NCBI GenBank assembly: GCA_016858145.1
Contig: JAEHOE010000087.1
Location: forward strand, 62,001 to 126,000
Length of the DNA stretch: 64,000 nt
Source of the DNA: Edaphochlamys debaryana
Taxonomy: Eukaryota; Chlorophyta; Chlorophyceae; Chlamydomonadales
Reading direction: 5' to 3'
Shown: positions 24,920-38,300 of the stretch, piece by piece
Layout: every line of letters starts with the position of its first letter
Numbering within the stretch: the stretch's first letter is position 1
Program-made: the position numbers and the translations under genes
Notes under the pieces: generated by a model
Seen by the model: the letters and a program-made list of their open reading frames with translations, nothing else
Databases searched by the model: none
What the model was told of the DNA's origin: nothing

Positions 24920-27900
24920 GCTTGCGCCCTTCCGGGCGAGTCACTGTGGTCACAGCATCCTAAAGGGCTGCCGCTGCAGTCCTAGACGTCAGCGTTCACA
25001 CGCTGTTTGTGGTCTCAATGCTCTCCATTATGTACATTGTAGCGAGACCGAGTAGCGCTCGACTCCGAGGCCGGCGGAGGATAGCCGCTCTCTGGCCTCT
25101 CCGCACGCCCCGTTCGCATAGACGAGACCGTGTGTGCAGGCTGCTTCCGTGCGGCAATGTCTTTGAAAGTATCACAACGGTCTTAGCGATCTTCCTCCGT
25201 CGCCTTTGGGACTGGACTAATCAACTGCTGCGCGCACAATTTGACTGGAAGAACTCCTACTTCCATGCCATAATTCCTGCTTGTGCGTCGCCGCGTGTCG
25301 CGTTCCGGGCTCGCGTACCAGCGTTTCAGGCCGGCGAAACCGGCCGACTTTGTCTACGTCTGGAATTCAGGCTACGAACTTACATCGCGTCGGTGCTAAC
25401 GTTGACGAGCAACGATTTGCGCGGGGGTAATATCTGCGCGCTCAACGCGCACTTGCGACCAGTATACGGCATTCGTCGCACAGGGTACACGAGAAACGCG
25501 CGGGGCCACAAAGGCGCAGTTGCCACGTAGGGCGTGCTGAGGGCGCTCAGGGTTTCCCTTCACTCTGACCGTTGCGGTCGCAGGGTGGTTCCGAAGTCGG
25601 GAGTCGCCGGGCCCCAGCCCAGACGCTCGCAAGGTAGCGCGTACTGTGTCTGTTACTGCCTGCTGTTGGGGGTGACTTGGAACGTAGATGGGGACATTGT
25701 GTGGTGAGGGGCACGGCACAGTAGCCTGCCTCATCTCCCTCCCCCACCGCTCAGCTCTACACCTTCAATAACAGTATCAACTTCATCCGCACGTAATGCT
25801 CCGTGTAATGCTAGATAGCCCCGTTACTAGTGCACTGCATGCAGTCTCTGCCCTCCTTGCACAGCACCCCCACCGCTCTCCCTTGCCCACAGCCAGCAAG
25901 AGCCAGCGCTTAGGCTGCCGTGAGTTCCCTGGCGAACCCTGTCGCGCGCCACCCAGCCTCCCCCGTACCTGCCCCTGTCCCCCTTCCCCGTGGGTGAGCT
26001 GCCTCGGCGGAGCACGTGCACGCTGGCCCCCCAGCTGAGTCCCTTTCCGCCCCTCACCGCCTCACGTGCACTCACTCAGCTGACCCCAGTCTGCCAGCCC
26101 CCAGCCTCGCAGGTACCTCCACTGCTCCGGACCGCCCGGCATCAGATTGCGCGCTCGCGTGTCCCACCCTCCAAGGGCTCCAACAGCAAACTGTGCGCGT
26201 GGGCGGTGCGGCCAGTCGTTTGCGCCCTCCCACCTCCACCGCCATCGTCTTCGGTTGGGCTTCGTCCGCCCCGTTGCGAGCGTCTCCCCTGTGGGGCCTT
26301 GCATTCTCTGCCCCTCCCAAACTCTGCGTTTCCTGCGTCGGCTCCTTGGTGTCGAGCTAGTTGCACTCAATTGCATGCGGGATGAGGGATGAAGCGTCTA
26401 GAGCCGTACCGTGGCGAGCTACTTATCAGCCGTCCTAGCCACTGAGCACTGACTCTTCCCCCGGTTCGCACTGCACACGCACCGCCCTACTACCGTTAGC
26501 AACAGTGGCACAGGCTGACTCGAAGATGCGCTTCACTGTAATCACTGGTGGGCCAACGAGCTCTATCGGGACTTGTGACCGCCTGCACGCACAACACCGT
26601 GGGCCTCGACACCAGGAGCCAGGAAAGCGTTCGCGCGCATTCCCCGACATCGTCCTGACTACGCCGCATGGCCCCTGCAAGCACAGAACCCCACCGCTCT
26701 TCCAGCCACTGGCGGCAGGAGAAGGTGGAGGGGTAACGGTATCATATCAGCTGTCTCGCGGGAGGCCGATTCCATGGTCTTCAAGACAAGAGACCTAGGG
26801 AGCCGTCAAGGTTCCCACACAACGGCGAAGTCGCTCTCTTCCACGATGGCCGTGCACCGCATGTGAACTGTGTGCAGGTACACCACAAGGGACCAAGGGG
26901 CCCGCAGCGGGCCTGGACCCCCGGCAACAAAAGCACGCCGGGAGCAAATCCACCCCTGACAACTGAAGCGGTAGGTGACCCAACCTCGCACCCGACTGTG
27001 TTCTTCACATCTACCTTGAACCCCGGCTTCCGATATGAATGCCCCCCCCAAACTAGTACTCACTTAATGCCGCGGGCAATTGAAAGGGTACGAACAGATC
27101 CAGCCCACAGTGCCGTACGCCCCACCACCCTGCTCCACCATCCCGCATCCTGGCGAGCCCCCACCATCATGCTACGCCCCAGAACGACACTAAGTGCCCG
27201 CACAATTACTGGCGCCCCAGGGGTGCCCCTGCTGCGGCGTTTGTGTGTCGCGGCTCTATCGATAGGGCCAGCACGGTGGCAATGGTGATGTCAAACAACC
27301 CCAGCTGCGGCTCGCTTGCTGCCACACTCCACACGGGCAATCGAAACCACCCCTGAGCAGTCGGCAACTCGAGCGCTACGCGTATGCTACCTTCTGTATC
27401 CCGGCGTTACTGCTACGGCCCGCACGGCCACGATCTTAACAACCTTAGGGCTCCTCCTCCTCCTCCGCCTCCGCCTTACGCTTGCGCCGCGCCACGGGGC
27501 GTAGTCAGGGCGGTTGTGGCTTGCAGCCAGGTCTCCTGGTCTCCTAGCGCAAAGGGACGCCAAGCTAACCTCCCGCATGCCGCGAACATCCACATCGTAC
27601 CACCCGCTGCACGTTCTCACGCCGTCGACAGCCTTACCAAACACCGTGTTTAGCCACCAGCCATTTTAATTCGCAAGGAACGCTCACACGTGGTTACTGT
27701 AACCGCTAACGAACAGTTTCCGACCGCACTGGTATCAATCCCATCAGGTCCGAGGGGCACCGTGCCCCGCCAACACACAGCGCATGAATACCCGTGCCCC
27801 TCCCTCCCTCCCTCCCTCGAGCCCAACAAACAGAGACCCTAGCTGCCTTCAGCCCACCGGGGGTACAGCCGGTGGATTAAGGCAGTCTGCAGTCGGCATT

Positions 27901-28327
27901 CATTGCACCCCTGCTCTGAGCAGTTGGCCCCCGCGCCTCGCCCCCATGTGCCAGTACCCAGGAACCGGCCCCCGGTGGCAAACGCTTCAGTGCAGCCCCC
28001 TTTCCCACCATACATGACCCACGGCCCCGCTGAGAGCGCCCCTTGCCAGCCCTTATAACCCCCTCCATCCGAGCCCCCTCCCCCCCACTGCTAGAAGGCC
28101 CTAGAGGCCAGGCGGCCTTCCCCAATCAGCTGCGCCTGCGGGACCCCCGTGCATGCGCCTTCCCCCGTACTTGCGCCGCGTGCCGCCCTCACCCCACCTC
28201 CCTTGGCCCCCTCCCCCAACCATGGTGTCACCCCTCCCACCACCCTTCCTCCCCCTCCGCCAAGCCACACCACCCCAGCCCTGCCCCCGCCTCCGACCCC
28301 GCCCCCGCCTCCGCCTCCTCAGGCGCT
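24920..28327. other. Intergenic between the two kinase genes
   Basis: About 3.4 kb with no supported gene. It holds the 5' flank of the first kinase and the 3' flank of the second. The part around 25,000-25,540 looks less GC-rich than its surroundings and carries a 173-codon open frame with no domain. A CCCT run occurs near 27,800-27,820. Confidence 0.45.
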
Positions 28328-31300
28328 CTAGCAGATGACGCACCCACACGGGGCGCAGCGGGGCGGCGGCCGCTCCCGCTCCGGCCCGTGGGGCGAGTCG
28401 GGCAGGCCCGCCGCCCCCACGGAGCCACGCGATTGCGGGGACGCCAGGGAGCCGCTGTTCCCCGCGCCGCCCCCGGGCAGGCCTGCCACGTCGATCGACA
28501 GCATGTAGTTGGCGGGGAGCGGGGGGGCGCGGCCGGGCGTGGGCGCCGAGGGCTGCGGCGGCGCGCGCGGCAGCGAGGGCCGGCGGCGGAAGGAGATGCC
28601 CTTGGAGCGGCGGCCCAGCGAGCTGGGGGGGGGGGGCGGGGTGCGGTGGGGGCGGGCATGAGGCCGGGGGTGGGCGGTGGGGTGGGGGTGCGTTGGGCGG
28701 GCGGGACGTGGGGGTGGTGCAACGATAGGCAGCAAACCGACGGCACGGCAAGCACCCTGCCCACAGTTTGATGACGCCCCCGCCCCTGGCGTTATTGACA
28801 CCCAAGCGGGCAGCACCGACACCCTGCCGGTGCCTCACCAGCCCCTTCGAGCTCCTGACCGAGCTGCACCCCTCCCGCCCCCGCCGCGGTTTGTCGCTGG
28901 CGGCTGCTCACCCCAGCGAGAGCAGGGACTTGTGGCTGGCCAGGGACTTGCCGCTGCTGCGCTGCTTCTCGCCCACCTGCGTGTGTGTGTTGAGTGTAGG
29001 GGGGGGGAGTGTAGGGGGGGGGGCGTGGGGAGGTGGCAATGGTGACTCGGCACGGGGCAGGGGGAGTACGGCAGCGGCCAGGTAGGGTGGGCACGGAAGC
29101 AGGCGCGATGTGGGTCGGGGCTTGGGAGCCTTGCACCCCCACAGCCAGCCCCTTGCTCAGCACCTCGCAGCTGCACGTCCCGCGACCCCGGCCCCAACCA
29201 ACCTGCGCCCACCCCGGCACCGAACCCCCAACCGCTGCGCTCCTCCACCCCGTCCCCCGCCTTCAACCCTCACCCCCCATCCCCCCAACCGCCCACGCAC
29301 CGTGATGGTTGTGTTGCTGCCGCCCGCCGAGCCCGCGGCCGCAGTCCCAAACATGAGGGGGGAGCCGGGGGCGTTGGAGCCCGTGCCCACCAGGCCGCCG
29401 CCCTCCGAGTAGGGCCCGGTGCCAAACAGCGACCCGGGCCTCATGGAGCCGGCGGCGGCGGCGGCCGAGGCTGCGTCGGCCTCGTTCAGGGCCTCCAACG
29501 CCAATTCCAGCTGCCGTACGACCAGGGGCATGTTGGGCCGGTCGGCGGGGTTCTGGGGAGCGGGGGCGGAAGGGGGGGTTGGGAAGGGAAGGGGTTTGAG
29601 GAACGGGGTTTGAGGACGGGGGGTTAAGAAGAGGGAAGGGGCGAGAGGGCAGGGAGGGGGGCGTGAGGGATTACTGGGTGGCGCCCAGCCCTGTTGCAGG
29701 CCGCCCGCAGAGCACAGGCCAGGCTCCACGTGCCTCAGCCCATGCCATCCCGTCTCCAACCGCTGCGGGCACACGCAACCATCCCCGGCTCCCCGGCCCC
29801 AACGAGCAGAACTTCACACAAGCACAGCCCCCGCACGCACCTGCGCCCAGCACTGCTGCACGATGTCCCACACCGCCGGGGGCATGCACTCGGGTCGGGA
29901 GTGCCGGTAGCCGTTGGAGATGCGTGCTGACAGGGCCTCCAGCTCGTCCTTGCCGTACGTCTCCAGCAGCAGTACACGGCCGAACACCTCGTACAGTACG
30001 ACGCCGAAGCTGAACACGTCGACCTTCTCGTTGTACGGCTCGTCGCGGATCACTGTACGGGGCGGGCGGGGCGGGCAAGGGGGGCGGGGGTTGGGGGTGG
30101 TGAGCGACAGCCGGATGAGAGGCGGGTTGGTGTGTGGTCAGTGTCGCTGCCGCAACCCTTCCTCAAGCCACACCCGGCGCCACGCAGCCGCCTGCAGACT
30201 CCCTTCCGCCCCACGCCTCTGCCCTCCCAGCCACCCATTTACCCTTTGGTCCCCTCCGCCCCGGTGCCCCAGCATCCCCCCTCTCCCCAGCCCCCAAGGG
30301 CCCCAGCCGCCAACCCCTCCTTCTTCCCCCAGAGCCCCACGCACCCTCCGGCGCCATGTACATGATTGTGCCCGCCCGCCCCGTGAGCGCGTACATGGCC
30401 TCCCCCGCCAGCGGCAGCTCGTCGCGGCCCGTCCACCCCCCCATGGTGGTGGAGGAGAGGGCGGACTCGGACACCATGCGCTGGGTGGGGAGTGGAAGGG
30501 GGTGGAGGGTGGGGTGGGGAGAGGAAGGGGGTGGTAGGAACTCAGCGGGATCGCGTAGGGGGATGAGGGGGTTGGAGAAGGAAACCCCTGGGGAGGGGAG
30601 GCGTGCGACCGTGACCGTGGCTTGGGGCGTTAGGAGTGGGGGAGAGATCAGGAGTTGGAGGGGCACACAGGCTCAGGCCCACACGCGGGCCCGAAACTCC
30701 CAGGCCCAGGCCCCAAACCCACCGGCGCCACTGAGGACGAGGCCTGACTGACGGCACGGGCCACGTGCGCCAGCATGGGGGAGGCCAGGGCGGCGGGCAG
30801 GTGCGAGCCGGGCCCGCCGCCGCCGCCGCCAGGGTGGATCCCCGGGTTGCTGCCGCCGCCGGGCAGGGGCCCCATGAGACCGCTGGCGCCCAGAGCCTGG
30901 GGGGTGGACGTGACGCCCGCGTTGCCTGCGGGGGGGGGGGGCGGCGGGCGGGATGTTTGTTGCTGAGGGCGGGATGGGTGAGGGGGTGTTGGTTGCGTCG
31001 TCCCCGGGAGCGGGAGGGCGGGTAGGATTTGGGGCAGAGTTGCATCGGCGCCGCCACTCCAGCCCCTCAACGCGCGCACGCGTTCCCGTTTCCTCGTGTC
31101 TCGGTCCCCTCGTGTGTATCCCCTCGCCCCCGCGCCGGCCCCAAGAGGAGTGTTTTGTTTTTCTGGCCACGGACCCAACCAACCAACCACCCCCGCCCGT
31201 GTTCCCGGAATCCGTGTCCCCCCGTCGGTGTCTGCCCCCGCCCCCGCCCCCGCCCCAGCACCCGCACCTGCGCTGCTCTGCCGCCCGGCGCTGGCCCCGC

Positions 31301-32347
31301 TGGCGCTCCCCCGCGCGCCCGACCCCGAGCCGCCGGAGCGAGGCAGCCCGGGCACACCCGACGGCGGCCCCACGGCCGTCGAGCAGCTCACGGCCCGCGG
31401 GTCCACCGCCGCGCCGCCGCCGCCGCCGCCGCCGGCGGCGGCGCCCGGGCCGACGCCAACCGACGCGGCGGAGAGGTTCGACGCGGCGGCGCGGGACACG
31501 GGCCGCCCCAGCATGCCGCTGGAGCCGCCGGTGACGCCGCCGCCGGCGGTGCCGCCGCCGGCGCTGCCGATGGGGCTGGCGGGGCCGCTGGACGCGACGG
31601 ACATGGCCGACGGGCCGCTGCCGCCGACGGCGCCGCCGAGGCCGCGGCCCCAGAGCATGCGCTCGCGGTGCAGCGCGGCCATGATGCCGCCGCCGGCGGC
31701 GGTGGTGGCGGCGCCGGTTGCGCTGCCGCTGCCGCCGGCGGCGGCGCCGCCACTCGGCAGCGCCGCCGTGGCGGAGCGCGCGGACCCGATGCTGCCGTAC
31801 GACGGCGCGGGCGAGTCGATGGACGAGCGGCGGGAGCACGTGAAAGATCCGCCGCCGCCGCGGCCGCCGCCGCCGCCGGCGCTGCTGCCGCCCATGGAGA
31901 CCCGGACGCTGCCGCCGCCGCGGCCGCCGCCGCCGCTGCTCGGGGCGCCGCCGGCGCCGGTGCCGGCGGGCGGCAGACCTAGCGGCGAGTTGCCTGAGCC
32001 CGTGAAGGATCCCCCGCTCGGGCGTAACCGCTTGACGATCTTATGCAACTCCTTGTTGACCGGCGGGTGTGCGGCGGAGTGCTGCGCGTGAGATCCTGAC
32101 GCGGGTGACGTAAGGGCGCTGTCGGGGCCGTCGAGGCCGCCGCCGACGGCGGGCATGCCCGTCCGCGGCGACGCCGCGGCGGAGGTGACGGTCGCTATCC
32201 AGAGCCGGCCGCCGCCGTTGCCCGTGCCGCCGCCGCCGCCGCCGCCAGGGGTGGTGCTGCCGTCGACGCCCGACGGCGTTCCCGGGCCTGACGCCGACCC
32301 CGCCCTAGGGCTGCCCACCACATCCAGGACCCCGACGATGCCCACGG

Positions 32348-32378
<31 letters not shown>

Positions 32379-35300
32379 TCCGGCGGCGCCGCCGGCCCGT
32401 AGCGCCGCCACCACGGCGGCGGCGGATCCGCCGCCGCCGCCCGCCGCCGCCGACGCGGCCCGGGGCGAGGGCACGGTCCGAGGCACCGGCGCAGGCGACG
32501 TAAGCGCATGCGAGACGCCCAGGTGCTCGATCCCGGCGTCGCCGAGATCTGGATCTGGATCCAGCGGTACGGAGATGTCCGGGATCTGCATGCCGCGGCG
32601 CTGCTGGAAGGGGCTGGTCCGGGAGCGGCTGGAGTGGCCGGTCGAGGGGGCCACCTCCGCCGCCGCCTCCACACGTGAGGAGCCCCACCGTGCTGACACG
32701 GACGTGCCTCCGTTGGCGGCGGAGGCTGACCCCGGTGCGTTGGGTGCAGACTCGGATGGGTGGCGGATGAGCATGGAAGCCGCGGCCGAGGCGGAGCCAG
32801 CGCGTATCACCCTGCGATTGCAGCGAGCAGCGTGAGGCGGTTGAACAGCGTAAAGCGGACCGGAATCTTTCCCTCGTGCGGTTACCCGCCGCGCAATGGC
32901 GACCTCTCCCTCCGTTTCCCCGTGCGCACTCCGCCCCATCCCACGTGCCCAACCCACCCTCGCCCCGCCACGCACCGCGGCCGAACCACCCCTACCCCCA
33001 AGGGATACCACCACCTGAGGCCCCCTCCCGACGCACCTCTGCCCATGGGGGTGTAGCTCCTGGTCCCCCCGCCCATCCCCCGCCGAACCCGCTGTCAGCC
33101 CCAGGTTGCTCAGCGCCCGGGCCCCAGACGACAGCGTCCTGGAAAGGGGCGGATTGGCGCCCACACCCGCCGGCGGTTGACCGTTGGGCCCGCTGCCGCT
33201 TCCGCCACTGGTGGCACTCGCCCTGCGACCCAGGTCGCCCCCCTTGCTGCTGGCTTGGCGGCCGAACAGGGAGTGTCCGGGCAGCCGTCCGGTCCGGACC
33301 TGTCCGGAGCCCTGTCCGAGATTCATGGTCGGCTGGGAGCTGGCCTTGAGTGGATTTGGATTCCGTCCGGCAATGCCGGGCAGGATCTGGGCCAAGCCGC
33401 CGCTGGGGGCCGCCGGGCCCAGCCCCGGCAGTTGGAGCTCTGATGCCGTGACGGAGAGGACGGGGTGCGAGCTGGATTTTGAGGGGAGCGGGTGGGGCCC
33501 GGCCGGGCCCGGGATGGGCCCGGGTGCTACCGCGGGCCCCGAAGCCGCCACCGGGGCGTGGTCCCCGGGATCTCGCTCGTGGCGACGGGAGGACGGGGGC
33601 GCTGGGCCGGGGCCGGGTCCGGCATTGGGGCCCGTGCCGACGCCGCTTCCGCTGCCCACGCCGCTACCCGTGTTGTTGCGCGTGCCGGCAGTTGAGCTGC
33701 CATGTGCGCCGCCGCAGTGGCGGTTGGCCAGCAGCTGCCCGTCCGCGCTGCCCGTCAGCACGATCATGCCGTGATCGCTGTCGTGCGTGGACGCCGTACT
33801 TGCCGTACGCATGACGGGATCCGCGATCCCAGAACCGGCGCCGCCAGTGGCAGAGCCTCGGGCGGAGCCAGCCCCCACGCCAGCGCGGCCAGCCCGGGCG
33901 CCGCCGCCGGCAACCGGGCCGCCGCCGTTGCTGCCGCCGCCAGCGGCGGCCGCAGCGGCGGCGGCGGCAGCCGCCGTCACGCCGGTCCCGCTGGTAGTGG
34001 CTTTGCGAGGGCTGACGCTGGAGCTGCTGCCGCCGCCGCTGGCGGCGGCGTTGGCGGCGACGGCGGCGTTCAGCTGCATCATGAGGTGGTGGCCGGACGT
34101 GTTGGAAACGACCGCCAGGCGGCCGCCGGAGCCCGCCCCAGCGCCACCGCCGCCAGCGCCGCCGCCAACCCCGCCGCCGCCGCTGCCGGCGGCGCCGCCG
34201 GGCATCAGCGAGGGCCGGGACATGCGCGGCCCAGGGCTCAAGCGGCTGCCGGATGTGCCACCCTGCGCCACAGGCAAAGCAGAGGCAATGATGGGCGTTG
34301 GGGACACACACGAAGAGGCCTGCTCAGTCGTTGCTTGCAACAGGTAAGGGCATGTGGAAAGCGGAGGCGTAGGAAGCGTGGAAGCGAGCGTGCAGCAACA
34401 AGTCACTGCGACATCCGCCCCCTCGTCCCTGACACACCTGCAGCATCTGAGGGGTGCTCGCACCCGACGGGAGCGCCCCCTGGCTCGGTCCCGCAGACAG
34501 CAGGCTGCGGTTGGACAGGCCGCCGCCGGTGCCGCTGCCGCCGCCGCCGCCAGGGCCCGTGCCGCCGCCGCCACCGCCACCGCCGCCGGCAGCCGGGCCC
34601 AGGACCACCGAGGGGGCCCCGCTGCGGCCTTGCTGCGTGGATTGGGAGCCCTGTCGGGACGAGGGGCCCGAGAGGTGCTCCATCTCCCCGGCGGCCCTGT
34701 CAGGGGGGGAGGGGGAAGCGGACAGGGGCTGGGGATTGGGGTGTGGTGTTGGGGGCCGGGCAGCGGGAATCGCTGGGGGGCTTTGGGTGCTGCGTCGCGG
34801 GTTCGTGCACTGTGCCGGGGGGATGCTGACTGGGCTGCAGGGCTCAGATGCGCCCGACTGCGCTGCGCAGGCGAGCCCTGACAACCCCTGCAGGGGTCAC
34901 GGCCTCCGGCCTAGGCAGTAGGCACAGCCAAGAGCCAACCGGGTTGCAGAGGCCCTCCCACCCCCGTCGACTGAGCTCTGCAAGACGCGGGCTTGGACCC
35001 TCCACCTCCCACCCACACCTTCCCCACCCTCCGCCCCGCCCTCACTTGGACGAGGTGCGGGACACGAAGCCCAGCTGGAGGTCCTCCTCCATCATGGCCA
35101 GGTACTGGGGGGGGGGGAGGGGTGGATGACGAAAGTGTTCCGAGCGTCTTGAAGGTAACAGCGGCGGTCAGCGGGCCCGGGGTGGAGGGTGAGGCAAGAG
35201 GGCTGTTTGACTGCTGACCTGATACCTGGAGGTGCGCGGAAGCGGCGCGCCTTGGCGCCGTCACGCCGTCAACCCTCCCACCCAGCAGCCACCCCTACCT

Positions 35301-38300
35301 CCCCCCTCCCCCCCCCACCACAAAACACACTGCACGCTTCCGCTCCCATGCGCCACCCCCCACGCCGCCCACCTGCGCCACCTGCGCCGCGTTGCTCCGC
35401 AGTGGCGTGTTGGTGCGCGTGCCGGCGCCGCCGGGCGAGCCGCTGGCCCTGGGCCCCCGCGCGTCCAGCAGCCGCGGGTCCAGCCCCGAGCCGCTCACGG
35501 GGCCGCTGTGCCCCCCGCCGCGGCCCTCGCCGTGCCCGCTGGGGCGCTGCGAGGAGGACCGGTTGGAGAGGCGCTGCGTGCCGCCGGCCCCCAGGCTTTG
35601 GTCCCCCGAGGGGTTGAGGTCGCCCGTGGGGAGGCGCTCCCAGGCGGGTCCCGTGCCGGCGCCGCCGCCCGGGCCCTGGCCCGAGGTGCGGAGGCGGGAG
35701 CCGCGGTCGTTGGGGTTGGAGGTCTGTGGGGGGTTGGCGGTAGGGGATGGGTGCGTGGGTGGGTGGGTGCGCGGGTACCGTACCCTGTACCCTGTACCGT
35801 GTCCCGTGACCCCAACCCTGCCGTACGCCGCCGTACCTGTCCGAACATGGGCACCTGCCCGTCTGACGACACGCCGCCGCCGCTGCCGCCGCCGGGGGGC
35901 GCCACCGACTGGCTCCGTGCGTGCGACGACGCCCGCACGACCACTCCCTGCACCGACCCCGGGTCGGCGGGCCCGAAGCCCCCGCCGACCCCGCCGCCGC
36001 CTCTCCCGGGAGAGAGCGGGTTCGAGGGCGACTGGCACGCCTGTGCCACGGCCTCCGTGGCAGACATGCGGCCGGAGAGGAGCAGATCCAGGGACGCACG
36101 TGCCGCCGCCACGGTTCCCACGGATCCAGTCCCCGGCGGTTGCATCGGGAAGCCCTTGGACGAGCCGCCGGAATGGACCCCGCCGTACCCGGGCGGGCCT
36201 GGGCCCGTGCCCGTGCCACGTGGGCTGCGCCCGCCGCTGCCGGCGGCGCCGCCACGGCCGCCCGCGCCTCGGGGCTGGCCCCCAAAGGCCGCATACGCTG
36301 CGTACGACGCGGCGACGCCTGAGTCACGGTCACGTGGGTCGATTCGGCCGCTGGTGGGCCCATCTGGGCCCAGGGCGGCGGCCGCTGCCGCTGTCTGTAG
36401 GTGCACGGGGACGACCGTTGGAGGGTTCATGCCATGTGGGTCGGGGGGAGCACGCCGGAGCCAACGACCCGCGACCCAAACGTATAACACCTCTGCCACT
36501 GACGCCACGGCCCCCGCCCCGCCCCCCCCCCCCCGGCCCCGCCATCCCCACCTGCGACCCCGAGGGCTCGGGCGAGTCCCCGCTGCACCCCTGGGGCGGG
36601 TCCACGTGTGAGAGGTTGGATGTCTTTCGTACCACCGGCAGCCCGCCCCCCGCGCCGCCCGTGATGCGCGTGAAGGAGTCGCCCTCGCGGGAGATGCCCC
36701 GGCGCAGCGGCATCTGGGTGGGGTGTCGGGGGCAGGCAGGGGGGGTAAGCAAGGAGGGGGGGCAGGCAGGCAAGGAGAGGCGCCCCGGCAACCACCCGCC
36801 CGTTCAGCCGCACGACCCTCCCCACAGTCCCCTGCCACCCCACCACCCACTTGCTCGGTGTTCGCAACTCCCCCACCCGCAGCCTGCACCCCCACCCCCT
36901 CACGCCCCACCCCCTCCAGCCCCACCCCCTCCAGCCCCACCCCTTACACCCGACCCCGTCCCATCCTACCCCCACCCCAAACTCTAACTCGTCAAAAATC
37001 ACCCCACCCCCTCACGCCCTCACACCCACCCCCACCGGCTCCTCGTTGGCACGGGACATGGTGGAGCTCCTCCGGGACCGAGTGTCCAGCCGCCCCCCCG
37101 CCGCCGGACTGGGGTGCTGCATGGGGTGCATGGTACTGGACCCGTGCCCGTACGCGCCGTACCCGCTGCCGCCGGCCATGCCGTACCCGCTGCCGTACAA
37201 GCTGCCGCCGCCGCCGCCCATGACCCCGCCGTAGCCGCTGGGCCCGCCGCCCGCCATGGGGCCCGACCCGGGCCCGCCCGTGTACGACGGGCGGTTGCTC
37301 ATCCGAGTCAGCGAGGTGTTGCTGTACACGCCGATCGTGCCCGGTGGAGGCTCCTCGAAGGAACGTCGGCGCGTGCCCGCAACGGGGCGCGAGATGTCCA
37401 GGACCTGCAGGGCGAGCGTACGTGCGGGAGTTGGCGGTTGACGGTTGCGGTGGTTGGCCCGCCCATGCCGCGCGGGTGCTGCTGGCTAGTAGCCCCAGGC
37501 GCCGGCCCCTTTGCCCCAAGCACCCCTTCACCCCTGCTGCCTGCTCCCGTGCCTGTGTAGCCTGCCCTGCGCCCCCTCCTGTGGCGGCCCCGACCCTACC
37601 ACATGGATTCCGAAGTCGGCCACCTGGGGCGGAGGGAGGCAGGCCAAGGAGGTAAGGGAGCGAGTCAGGGAAGGGAGCGCAGGACACGGGGTGGGAGAAG
37701 GACCACACACCAGCACCCTTTACCTCCTCCTGCCCGTCCACCCGCCCTCCTGGGGGTCCTGGAATAGGTCCTGGCAAAGCCAAGGGCCCACCCTTACCTT
37801 GGCTGTGAGCGGTCTGCCTCCGCCCGGCCGGCCCGTGATTGTGAGGGACGCTCCCCGCGACTCTGACCCCAGCGCCGCCGCCGCCGCCTGCAGCGACAGA
37901 ACCCGCCGCGCCAGCCCTCCGTGCGACGCGCCGACGCCACCCGCCCTGTCGCCGATGCCGCCGCTGAGCGCCGCTGCTGCCGCGGCGGCGGCCCCGGGGG
38001 ACGTGAACCCGGACTCGAGGCCGAAGAGCCGCGGCCCGGGGGAGGCGTTGGGCGCGGGGCCCAGGGGCGCGATCGCCATGAGCACGTTGTCGGTTTTCAC
38101 GTCACGATGTACGACAGGAGGGTTTTGGGCGTGCAGGAACTGTAACGCCAGCGCCACCTCCATGCACCACAGCAGCGCCTCGCGATCCGAGTACGGCAGC
38201 GGCGGCACGTGGATGTGATCCGGGGGCCCGATGGATCCAGGCCCGCCGCCGCCGGCTGTCGTACTGGGGATCCGACTGGCGGCGCCGGGTGTGCCGGGGA

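Noticed and set aside
25009..25530. 173-codon frame in a less GC-rich patch
   Set aside because: It has a somewhat more balanced composition, but no recognisable motif and no supporting neighbouring exons. It most likely lies in the upstream region of the first kinase.
31096..32091. Long plus-strand frames opposite the kinase exons (also 35232-36987, 33702-34829)
   Set aside because: They are shadows of GC-rich coding exons on the minus strand. The minus-strand frame joins by clean splice sites to recognisable kinase motifs, while these have no domain and no matching splice structure.
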